Assembly (NCBI RefSeq): GCF_014655955.1
Contig: NZ_BNBO01000027.1
Span: 1-64,000, forward strand
DNA from: Kitasatospora indigofera
GTDB taxonomy: Bacteria > Actinomycetota > Actinomycetes > Streptomycetales > Streptomycetaceae
Length of the DNA stretch: 64,000 bases
Direction: 5' to 3'
The notes under the pieces: generated by a model
Told to the model about the DNA's origin: nothing
Databases searched by the model: none
The model's input: only the letters and a program-made list of their open reading frames with translations
Translations under genes and position numbers: made by a program
Shown: positions 24,752-32,349 of the stretch, in pieces
How positions within the stretch are numbered: position 1 is the first letter of the stretch
How the letters are laid out: every line of letters begins with the position of its first letter

Positions 24752-25723
24752 TCAGCCCGCCGTGACCGGCGTCAGCGGCGCGCCGCCCGCCAGCACCGCG
24801 AGGACGTTGTCCACGGCCAGCCCGCCCATCGCCTGCCGGGTGCGGACGGTCGCGCTGCCCAGGTGCGGCGCCAGGACGGCCCGCTCCTGCGCCAGCAGCT
24901 CCGCCGGCACGGCCGGCTCGTGCTCGAAGTTGTCGACCGCCGCCGCCGACAGCGCGCCGGACTCCAGGGCGGCCGCCAGTGCCAGCTCGTCCACCACGCC
25001 GGCGGTCATGCTGACCACCACCGCACCGGCCGGCAGCAGGGCCAGGCGCCCGGCGTCCAGCAGGTGCCGGGTGCCGGCCGAGAGCGGGCAGGTGACGACC
25101 AGGACGGCGGACCCGGCCAGCAGCTCGTCCAGCGGCAGCCAGCGGGAGTCGCCTTCCAGAGCGGCCGGGAGCCTGGTGCGGTTGTGGTAGCTGACGGGCA
25201 TGTCGAAGCCGGCGGCCCGGCGGGCCACCGCCTGCCCGATCCGGCCCATCCCGAGGATGCCCAGCGGGGCGCCGGCCAGCTCCGTGCCCAGCAGGAAGGT
25301 CGGCGCCCAGGCCCAGGGCTGCCCGGAGCGCAGCAGCCGCTCGCCCTCGCCGAGCCGCCGGGTGGCCGCCAGCAGCAGGGCCCAGGCCATGTCGGCGGTG
25401 GCCGCGGTGAGCACGCCGGGGGTGTTGCTGACCGGCACGCCGCGCGCGGCGCAGGCGGCCAGGTCGATGTTGTGGGTGCCCACCGCGTGGTTGGCGACGA
25501 TCCGCAGGGACGGCCCGGCGGCGTCCAGGAACTCGTCGTCCACCACGTCGTCCAGGGTGGTGATCACGGCGGCCCGGCCGTGCACGGCCGCCAGCAGCGC
25601 GGCCCGTTCCATCGGCCGGACGTCGTCGTGCAGGGTGACGTCGCAGGACGGTGCGAGCCGCTCGGTCACCCCCGGGGCGAGCCGGCGGGTGACCAGGACG
25701 GGAGGCAGGTGCTTGTCGCTCAT
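24752..25723 (-). CDS. D-isomer-specific 2-hydroxyacid dehydrogenase family protein
   Basis: A 323-residue NAD(P)-binding protein. The Rossmann motif is ILGMGRIGQAVARR, the substrate-domain motif ANHAVGTHNIDL, and the catalytic His lies in LAPHLGSAT. The segment that normally reads N-T-A-R-G-G with the catalytic Arg is SMTAGVVDE here, so the Arg appears to be replaced. The Glu region is NFEHEP. Activity on the usual glyoxylate/hydroxypyruvate substrates is therefore uncertain. It lies upstream of the aldolase operon on the same strand, 410 bases away. ATG 25723 is the first start before the conserved fold. Confidence 0.88.
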   Translation of the reverse strand: MSDKHLPPVLVTRRLAPGVTERLAPSCDVTLHDDVRPMERAALLAAVHGRAAVITTLDDVVDDEFLDAAGPSLRIVANHAVGTHNIDLAACAARGVPVSNTPGVLTAATADMAWALLLAATRRLGEGERLLRSGQPWAWAPTFLLGTELAGAPLGILGMGRIGQAVARRAAGFDMPVSYHNRTRLPAALEGDSRWLPLDELLAGSAVLVVTCPLSAGTRHLLDAGRLALLPAGAVVVSMTAGVVDELALAAALESGALSAAAVDNFEHEPAVPAELLAQERAVLAPHLGSATVRTRQAMGGLAVDNVLAVLAGGAPLTPVTAG

Positions 25724-25765
25724 CAGGCCCGCAGCGTACCCCGCGGCGGGCCTGACGGGCGGGGT

Positions 25766-25835
25766 GGCGCCGGGCCGGCGGCCGCTCACACGGGCTGCGG
25801 GGCGCCGGGCCGGCGGCCGCTCACACGGGCTGCGG
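25766..25835. repeat. Perfect 35-bp tandem duplication across the fxsT1 stop codon
   Basis: Bases 25766-25800 and 25801-25835 are identical. The inner copy encodes the last residues (PQPV-stop) of fxsT1, so the copy outside the gene repeats its 3' end exactly. Perfect identity suggests a recent slippage event. Confidence 0.9.
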
Positions 25836-28800
25836 TTCGAGGTCGCGGTTGATCCGCTTCCAGCCCCGGGCGGAGACCGTGTTGGGGTGCTCCTCGCCGA
25901 GCTGGCGGATCAGCTCGGCGACCGCCCGGGCCCGCAGTTCGGCGGCCTGGGTGTGCCGGCCGGCGCCCCGCAGGGTCACCGCGAGGTTGGCCTCGCAGGC
26001 GACCGCGTCGGGGTGCCGGGAGCTGTAGCGGTTGCAGAGGCCGGTGTGAGCGGTGCGCTCCAGCCCCTCGGCCAGGTCGTACTGCCCGTCGTCGCCGTAG
26101 GCGTTGGCCAGGTTGATCATCGCGCTGAGGGTGAACGGGTGCTCGGCCCCGACCGTCCGGTGCAGCGCCTCGACGGTGTCCCGGCCACGGGCGATCGCCG
26201 CCTGGACGTCGCCGCTGCCCCGCAGGTAGATGCCCAGGTTGTTGGCGCAGGCCAGGGTGAAGGGGTGCTCGGGGCCGAACAGCCGCCGGTGGCCGTCGTA
26301 GACCGTGACGGCCAGGTCGCGGGCGGCCTCCTTGTCGCCGGACGCGCTGTAGTCGGCGGCCAGGTTGAGGGCGCAGGCCAGCGCGTCGGGGGCGTCCGCC
26401 CCGTAGCGCTCCAGGTAGCGCTCGTAGGTCTCCTTGGTGATCCGGCGGGCCTCGGCCAGGTTGCCGGCCTTGCGCAGCGAGACGGCCAGCGACTTGGCGT
26501 TGCGCAGGTTCTCCGGGAGGTCCGGTTCGAGGACGTCCATGAGGTCGTTCATGACCTCGCGGGCGAGCTCCGCGGAGCCCTTGTAGTCGCCCAGTTCACG
26601 CAGGTCGCGGGCGAGCGCGGACTTGGTCGAGAGGGTGTAGGGGTGCTTGGGGCCCAGGACCGAGGTGCGGCGGTCCAGGGTCTCCTGGTCGAGGTCGCGG
26701 GCCGCCTCGCTGTCGCCGACCAGCCGGTAGTCGATCGCCAGGTTGTTCGCCATCGAGAGCGTGCGCGGGTGCTCGTCGCCGAACAACTCCCGGAACTGCT
26801 CCAGGATTTCGCGGTCCATGTCGAGCGCGGACTGGAACAGCCCGAGCGCCCGCCGGTCCGCGCCGAGCGAGCCCGCCGTCATCAGCGTGTACGGGTGGTG
26901 CTCGCCGAGCAGCCGCCGCTGGCGGGCCAGCGTGGACTCGTCCAGCGCCAGTGCCTCGGCGTACGACCCCTGCGAGCGCAGCACGTTGGCGAGCTGGAAG
27001 CGCAGCAGCAGGGTCTGCCGGTCGTCCTCGCCGAGCTTGCCCGTCCAGGCCTCGTCCAGGGCGTGGCCGAGGTCACGGGCGCGCTCCAGCTCACCGCGCT
27101 TCCAGAGGTAGCGGACCCGGTCGATCAGCAGCTGGCGGGTGTCGGACTCGTCGCAGTTGTGCGCCTTCGAGGGCGACAGGTGCGGCCAGATCTCGTCGAA
27201 CGCGGGCCAGTTGGCCGGGTCGTCGGTGTCACCGAGGACGGGCCGGGCGCCGGTGAGGATGCGGTGCACCTCGTGCACCGCGATCTCCTGGTCGTCCTCG
27301 GACATCTCGGAGCGGATCACCGCCTGGACGAGCCGGTGCACCTGGAAGCTGTTGCTGCCGGCGTCGACCTTGGCCAGCGCGTACCGCCCGATCGCCTGGA
27401 TGACCTTGCCGAGCATGAACTTGTCGTTGAGGTCCTCGTCGTACTTCACCAGCGCGCGGATCATCTGGTCGCTGTAGAAGAGGTTCATCGAGATCGGCTC
27501 CGGCGCGAAGAACGCGCAGAGCTGCAACAGCCGTACCGCCGCCGGGGACTGCACCCGCAGCCGGGCGATGGACACGTTCCAGGTCGCGCCGACCGGTGTC
27601 GGGTAGTCGGTCGGCCGGGCCACCGCGAGGGCGCGGGCGGCCTCCGCGTGCAGCTGCGAGACGTAGGTGTCGACGGGCGTACCGGTGGTGTCCAGCCAGG
27701 CCGCCGCGACCTCGACCGCGAGCGGCAGGTCGCCCACCGCGTCGGCCACCCGGTCGGCGTCCGTCCGGGACAGCCCGCGGGCCCGGCGGCAGAGGTGCTC
27801 GATGCTCTCGCCGCGGGTGAAGACGTCCACCTCCAGCGCCTCGGCGTGGCCGGACCACGCCTGGTTGCGGGAGGTGACCAGGATGTGGCCGGAGCCGCCG
27901 GGGAAGAACCGGCGGATCTCGGACGGCTCGTCGGCGTTGTCGAAGATCAGCAGCCAGCGCGAGGTCGGGGTGCCGCGCCGGAGCGCCTCGCGGGCCGCCT
28001 CGGCCGCCTCGGTGACCGAGTCGCCGACCCGCAGGCCCAGCCGGCGGGCGAGTTCGGCCAGCGCCGGGGCGACCAGCTCGGTCTGCTCGGCGTCGATCCA
28101 CCAGACCAGGTCGTAGTCGGACATGAAGCGGTGCGCGTACTCCAGCGCGACCTGGGTCTTGCCGACGCCGCCGAGGCCGTACAGGGTCTGCGGGGTGGGC
28201 AGGACGGCGGCCATCCCGCCGCGCAGCTGGTTGCGCAGCTGCTCCAGCACGGTGGCCCGGCCGGTGAAGGAGGGGTTGCGCGGCGGCACGTCCCAGACCT
28301 GCGGCTTGCTGCCGGGGAACCGCGGGCCGGTGCCGGAGGCCTCCTCCAGCGGGATCTCCCCGCGGCCGAGCGCCCGCAGCAGGGTCTGCACGGACTGCGC
28401 CTCGTCGCGGCCGACCAGGTCGACCGGGTTCCGGTTGCTGAACGGCGCGGTGAGGCGCACGTCGCCGACCCGGACGGGCACCAGCTGGCGCCGGGTGCCG
28501 GAGGGGTCGGAGCTGACCACGGACTCCCAGAGCGCGCGGGCCTGCGGCGAGCGCAGGTAGGCGGGCGAGAGCACGGCGACGGTGCGGTACGCCGCGTCGA
28601 TGCCCCGCTCGGTCTCGTGCCGGGGGTCCGATCCGGCGCTCAAGTCCCTCGGCAGCACCCGGAACCCGGCCCGGCTGAGGACGGACTCGATCCAGTCGGC
28701 CCACATCCGGTCCTCGGGCACGTAGGACAGGTAGAGGTCGGCCGGCACGGACGGGCGGCGCCGGGTGAAGGCGTCCACGTACCGCAGCCGGATCTCCTCG

Positions 28801-29810
28801 TCGACCGGCGGCAGCGAGCTGACCCGTCCCTCGGTGAGCATCCCGGTGAGCCGCTCGCAGGCGGCCAGCATCGAGGTGGGGCTGCCGCCCTGGTCGCCGA
28901 AGGTGGCGAGGATCTCCTCGTACGCGTAGAACGGCCGGTACGGGATCTCCACCGACCCCCAGTAGTGGGCGAGTTCGTCGCCGCCGAGGCCGGCCGGCAG
29001 GCCGTCGAAGCGGATCCGGGCCAGCGCCCGGCCGGCGTCCGCCTTCTCCTTCTCGCCCTCGTCGATGCGCATCGGGACGGGCAGGATCCGGATGCCGCGG
29101 TCGCGGTAGCGGTCGTGGATGTGCTGGGCGATCCGGGAGGCGCCGTCGATGGACTGGTCGCTCAGGGTGAAGCAGACCACCAGGTCGTCGGGCATCTGGA
29201 CGGTGCAGATCTCGGCGATGTCGGACAGGCCGGTCCGGCTGTCGATCAGGACGTAGTCGTAGCGCTTGCGCATGTCCGCGCGCAGCGCGTCGAAGAACTG
29301 CCCGCCGTCGAAACGGTCGTAGAAGATGTCCCAGTCCAGGCGGCCGACCGCGTCCGAGTAGTCGCGGTTGAACTGCCCGGCCGAGAGGAAGTCGAGGCTG
29401 CCGCCGCTCGGGAAGAGCGGCCAGGCCAGCGAGAGGGCGTGCGGGTGCACCCGGGCGAAGTCGAGGTGCCAGTCGGGGGCGTGCTCGACCGGCCGCAGGG
29501 CCTCCTCCCGGTACTCGGCGATCAGGTCCATCATGCCGGTGGTGCCGGCCAGCACCGCCTGGTCGATGAACGGGTGGAAGAACTTGGCCAGGCCCGGCGC
29601 CTCCAGGTCCCAGTCGACGGTGAGCACCCGGAATCCGTTGGCGGCCAGGATCCAGGCGGTGTTGGCCAGCGCCATGGTCCGGCCGGTGCCGCCCTTGTAG
29701 GAGTAGAAGGTGACGATCCGGCCGTTGCGGTCCTCCTCCGCCTGCGGCTTCGGCGCTCTGGCGGCCTCTCGGCCCGCCACCCGGAGGTTCCTGGTCCGGC
29801 TCTCGCTCAT
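25821..29810 (-). CDS. fxsT: FxsT1: ParA-like/TIR/NB-ARC/TPR protein of the FxSxx-COOH system
   Basis: A 1329-residue cytosolic multidomain protein. Residues ~30-330 are a SIMIBI (ParA/MinD-like) ATPase with deviant Walker A KGGTGRTMALAN (K39) and VLIDSRTG. Residues ~358-480 form a TIR-like domain (DLYLSYVPEDRMWADWIESV; SPAYLRSPQARALWES). Residues ~515-880 are an NB-ARC/STAND ATPase (P-loop GLGGVGKTQ at 546-552, sensor LVTSRN). The remainder, ~900-1320, is tetratricopeptide repeats, each with a G-x-x-HP-x-T core. The plan is that of signal-integrating STAND proteins. The start overlaps the fxsC1 stop by four bases, so the two are coupled. Confidence 0.95.
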   Translation of the reverse strand: MSESRTRNLRVAGREAARAPKPQAEEDRNGRIVTFYSYKGGTGRTMALANTAWILAANGFRVLTVDWDLEAPGLAKFFHPFIDQAVLAGTTGMMDLIAEYREEALRPVEHAPDWHLDFARVHPHALSLAWPLFPSGGSLDFLSAGQFNRDYSDAVGRLDWDIFYDRFDGGQFFDALRADMRKRYDYVLIDSRTGLSDIAEICTVQMPDDLVVCFTLSDQSIDGASRIAQHIHDRYRDRGIRILPVPMRIDEGEKEKADAGRALARIRFDGLPAGLGGDELAHYWGSVEIPYRPFYAYEEILATFGDQGGSPTSMLAACERLTGMLTEGRVSSLPPVDEEIRLRYVDAFTRRRPSVPADLYLSYVPEDRMWADWIESVLSRAGFRVLPRDLSAGSDPRHETERGIDAAYRTVAVLSPAYLRSPQARALWESVVSSDPSGTRRQLVPVRVGDVRLTAPFSNRNPVDLVGRDEAQSVQTLLRALGRGEIPLEEASGTGPRFPGSKPQVWDVPPRNPSFTGRATVLEQLRNQLRGGMAAVLPTPQTLYGLGGVGKTQVALEYAHRFMSDYDLVWWIDAEQTELVAPALAELARRLGLRVGDSVTEAAEAAREALRRGTPTSRWLLIFDNADEPSEIRRFFPGGSGHILVTSRNQAWSGHAEALEVDVFTRGESIEHLCRRARGLSRTDADRVADAVGDLPLAVEVAAAWLDTTGTPVDTYVSQLHAEAARALAVARPTDYPTPVGATWNVSIARLRVQSPAAVRLLQLCAFFAPEPISMNLFYSDQMIRALVKYDEDLNDKFMLGKVIQAIGRYALAKVDAGSNSFQVHRLVQAVIRSEMSEDDQEIAVHEVHRILTGARPVLGDTDDPANWPAFDEIWPHLSPSKAHNCDESDTRQLLIDRVRYLWKRGELERARDLGHALDEAWTGKLGEDDRQTLLLRFQLANVLRSQGSYAEALALDESTLARQRRLLGEHHPYTLMTAGSLGADRRALGLFQSALDMDREILEQFRELFGDEHPRTLSMANNLAIDYRLVGDSEAARDLDQETLDRRTSVLGPKHPYTLSTKSALARDLRELGDYKGSAELAREVMNDLMDVLEPDLPENLRNAKSLAVSLRKAGNLAEARRITKETYERYLERYGADAPDALACALNLAADYSASGDKEAARDLAVTVYDGHRRLFGPEHPFTLACANNLGIYLRGSGDVQAAIARGRDTVEALHRTVGAEHPFTLSAMINLANAYGDDGQYDLAEGLERTAHTGLCNRYSSRHPDAVACEANLAVTLRGAGRHTQAAELRARAVAELIRQLGEEHPNTVSARGWKRINRDLEPQPV

Positions 29811-31180
29811 GCGTTTCCTCCCCCGGGCTCGGCCCCGTCCTGCGGGCTGTCGCCTTCGGCGCTGGCTGGGTGGTCGTCGTCCGTGCGCGGCGGTGCGAGG
29901 CCCGCCGCTTCGCGTCCGCGCCCGCCGCGGAACGCGTCACGCAGGCTGGGCCGGGGCGTGGCGGTCTCGCCCGCCCCCGTTCTGGTCCGGTCCTCGAAGG
30001 CGTACTTGGCCTTCATCGCCGCCCTCGGCAGGGCGTCGTCGAAGTCCTCCAGGCTGGCGAGCCCGGTCGGCCCGGCGGCCAGGCCCTGGAAGCTGGGGCG
30101 GGCCACCCGGTGGGTGAGCCGCAGGGCCTGGTCGCTGAGTTCGCCCAGTGGGCCCTCGTGCTCGACACAGTCGGGGTCGTCCTGGTTCCACGGCTCCAGC
30201 ACACCGACCCAGCCGGTGTTGCTGCGGTCGAACCGGCGGACCAGCTCCCGGCGGCGCTCGTCCCGCAGCGCCCAGCGGTCGAGCAGCAGCAGGCCGGGGG
30301 CGGTGGGCTGCCCGCCGCCGGTCAGCTCCTCGACCTCCTCGTCGAACTCGTGCACGCTCGGCTGGAACCCCAGCTGCTTCGCCAGCCGCACCGCGTGCTC
30401 GGCCAACGGCCGCTCGGCGACCGGCCGGTACGGGTGCCAGTCGGTGCGCCGGGCGCCGTAGTAGTCCGCGTTGCGCCCCGGCGGCAGCTCCGCCCGGTGG
30501 TACGAGAGCACCGAGATCCGCAGCTGCTTGGTGGGCGCCACCACGTTGAACGCACTGGGCTGGGACTGGAAGTCGAGCTTGCGCCCGACCGGGATCACGG
30601 TGTCCTCGGCGACCTCGACGATCCGCCGGGCCAGCCGGTGGACGGCCAGCTCGTAGGCCGACCGGAAGTAGCTGAGCTTCATCAGCGCGTACAGGCCCTC
30701 GGCCGCGTAGTCGGGCCCGAAACTGGCGTGGTTGAACTGGAGTTGGCTGGCCACCTCGGGCAGCTTGTACTGCCCCATCGCCACCCAGAGCACCGGGACG
30801 ACGCCGCTGGTCCGGTCCGAGTCGCGGTTGGCGGGGTACACCGGCCGCTGGGTGAACGAGTGCCACTCCTGCCCGCAGGCGAGGCTGCTGAAGTAGCGCG
30901 GCGAGTACAGCGGAACGAACACCCGGCAGGAGGCCAGCTCGTGGGAGAGCCGGTCGGCCCACAGCTCGCCCTGGTGCATGCTCTCGTCCATGAACCCGAC
31001 CGGGGCCCCGGCCGGTAACGTGGTGAGCTGCAGCACCGCCTCGCACAGGTCGCGGTAGAGCTGGCGGACCCAGTGGTTCGGGTCCCCCGCCCCGCGCGCG
31101 CCGGCCTTCGGCGTATGGGCATAACTGAGGAAGAAGTAAGGACGGGACGCGTCCTCGTCCCAGCCCCCAGGGTCGTACAC
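29807..31180 (-). CDS. fxsC: FxsC1: TIR-like protein of the FxSxx-COOH system
   Basis: A 457-residue protein. The first ~180 residues are a TIR-type fold (RPYFFLSYAHTP; RVFVPLYSPRYFSS; ACGQEW with E105 where TIR NADases carry their catalytic Glu). The middle ~200 residues are a second alpha/beta domain typical of FxsC (QLRISVLSYHRAELP, LLLLDRWAL). The tail is polar and disordered. GTG 31180 has GGAGG five bases upstream. It is coupled to fxsT1 by an ATGA overlap. Known only as a marker of FxSxx-COOH loci; enzymatic activity is not established. Confidence 0.93.
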   Translation of the reverse strand: MYDPGGWDEDASRPYFFLSYAHTPKAGARGAGDPNHWVRQLYRDLCEAVLQLTTLPAGAPVGFMDESMHQGELWADRLSHELASCRVFVPLYSPRYFSSLACGQEWHSFTQRPVYPANRDSDRTSGVVPVLWVAMGQYKLPEVASQLQFNHASFGPDYAAEGLYALMKLSYFRSAYELAVHRLARRIVEVAEDTVIPVGRKLDFQSQPSAFNVVAPTKQLRISVLSYHRAELPPGRNADYYGARRTDWHPYRPVAERPLAEHAVRLAKQLGFQPSVHEFDEEVEELTGGGQPTAPGLLLLDRWALRDERRRELVRRFDRSNTGWVGVLEPWNQDDPDCVEHEGPLGELSDQALRLTHRVARPSFQGLAAGPTGLASLEDFDDALPRAAMKAKYAFEDRTRTGAGETATPRPSLRDAFRGGRGREAAGLAPPRTDDDHPASAEGDSPQDGAEPGGGNA

Positions 31181-31366
31181 ACGCGCCTCCCCCTGGCCCG
31201 TCCACCACCGGTCCCCACACGCACGGGGGCTTCAGTGTAAGAACGACTTGCACTCCAATGGAATAGCGCAACGGGGTTGATCACTCGTCATGTCCCGGAC
31301 GATCGCAGGCGCACGGGCCGTGCGGGGGGCGCTAGGGGGCGCAGGCGGCCCCGCCCGCCAGGGCGG
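31181..31366 (-). promoter_or_regulatory. AT-rich space upstream of fxsC1, possible internal promoter
   Basis: Bases 31230-31300 are markedly AT-rich. On the minus strand a -10-like TACACT (31234-31239) lies about 55 bases before the fxsC1 start. This suggests the fxsC1-fxsT1 pair can be transcribed apart from fxsA1-fxsB-aac. Confidence 0.35.
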
Positions 31367-32188
31367 TCACTCCTCCGGCGGCAGTCCGCGGCTGCGGCGC
31401 AGACTGCGCACCGCGAGGTCCACGACCTCGCGGATCGGCAGCAGCCGGCAGTACGCCCCGCCCACAAGCTCCCCGGTGACTCCCCGCGCCTCGCGCAGCA
31501 CGGCCTCGCCCAGCTCGGCGAAGTGCAGGTCGTCCAGGAACGGCCCGTCGAAGTGGACCCACCGGCGGCCGGCCCCGTCCTTCACCACGCAGCTGTAGTG
31601 GCGGGTCGGCACGTCGGGCATCCGCAGGTCGGCCAGATGGAAGACGGTGAACCGGTCCAACGGCACGCCGATGGTGAGCGCCCGGGCACCGATCTCGTGC
31701 AGCCGGCCGAGCGGCGACCGCTGGCCCAGGTGGCAGTCGAGGTCGTGCACCTCCGTGATCTCCTTCGCCCGCTCGCCGACGGCGGCGAAGGAGGCCTGCG
31801 GGTGACTGCTGCGCAGCGCGTCGGGCCGGCGGCGGACCTCCTCGGAGAGCCTCCCCATGGTCGGCGAGCTGGGAGTGGTCGCCGGATCGAAGGGCGGCAT
31901 GCCGGCGCGCCATTCGGCGATCCGCTCGGCGGACCAGCCGGCCTGCATGGTGGTGACCAGCCGGGAGGTGGAGGAGTTCTCCGGGGTCCCGGTGTAGGCG
32001 ACCAGAGTGCCCCGCCCCGGCCCGCCGAGCGCGTCCAGCAGGGCATCCACCACGGTGGCGGCGCCGCCGGCCACCGGCCCGAGCCGACGCAGCGAGGCCT
32101 GCACGAAGAGCACTTCGCCGGGGCGGACGCCCAGCGCGGCGAAGTGCCCGGCCAGCTCGTCCCGGCCGAGGGGCGGTGCCGACGGCAG
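31367..32188 (-). CDS. AAC(3)-family aminoglycoside N(3)-acetyltransferase-like protein (Fxs-associated)
   Basis: About 273 residues of the antibiotic_NAT fold: LGVRPGEVLFVQASLRRLG, GTLVAYTGTPENSS, HPQASFAAVG, LGQRSPLGRLHEIGARALTI and HLADLRMPDVPTRHY are family landmarks. Such genes recur in FxSxx-COOH loci, so it may acetylate the peptide or a related molecule rather than confer resistance (inference). The start is unresolved: no ATG, GTG or TTG occurs in frame between the fxsB stop and the conserved N-terminus. CTG 32188 gives the expected length but has no ribosome site; the frame stays open upstream to beyond 32350. Confidence 0.85.
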   Translation of the reverse strand: MPSAPPLGRDELAGHFAALGVRPGEVLFVQASLRRLGPVAGGAATVVDALLDALGGPGRGTLVAYTGTPENSSTSRLVTTMQAGWSAERIAEWRAGMPPFDPATTPSSPTMGRLSEEVRRRPDALRSSHPQASFAAVGERAKEITEVHDLDCHLGQRSPLGRLHEIGARALTIGVPLDRFTVFHLADLRMPDVPTRHYSCVVKDGAGRRWVHFDGPFLDDLHFAELGEAVLREARGVTGELVGGAYCRLLPIREVVDLAVRSLRRSRGLPPEE

Positions 32189-32349
32189 GCCGGTCGGCCC
32201 CGGGGCGGACTCGGGGTTCGAGGTGCGGACGGCACTGCCGGTACGGGATTCGATAAGGATGACGGTTCCCGGGAGGTGATGGGCCCCGGTCGGTCGTCCG
32301 GGGCTACGACGGGTCGGTGACGAGGATACAAGCGGTATGTGACGATCGG

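Noticed and set aside
25200..30461. A 1753-codon open frame on the + strand
   Set aside because: It is antisense to fxsT1, consists of low-complexity Arg/Val/Gly/Asp sequence and has no family motif; high GC3 keeps the opposite frame open.
31367..32188. Call as a plain aminoglycoside resistance gene
   Set aside because: It sits inside an Fxs locus and has no aminoglycoside context; resistance cannot be inferred from fold alone.
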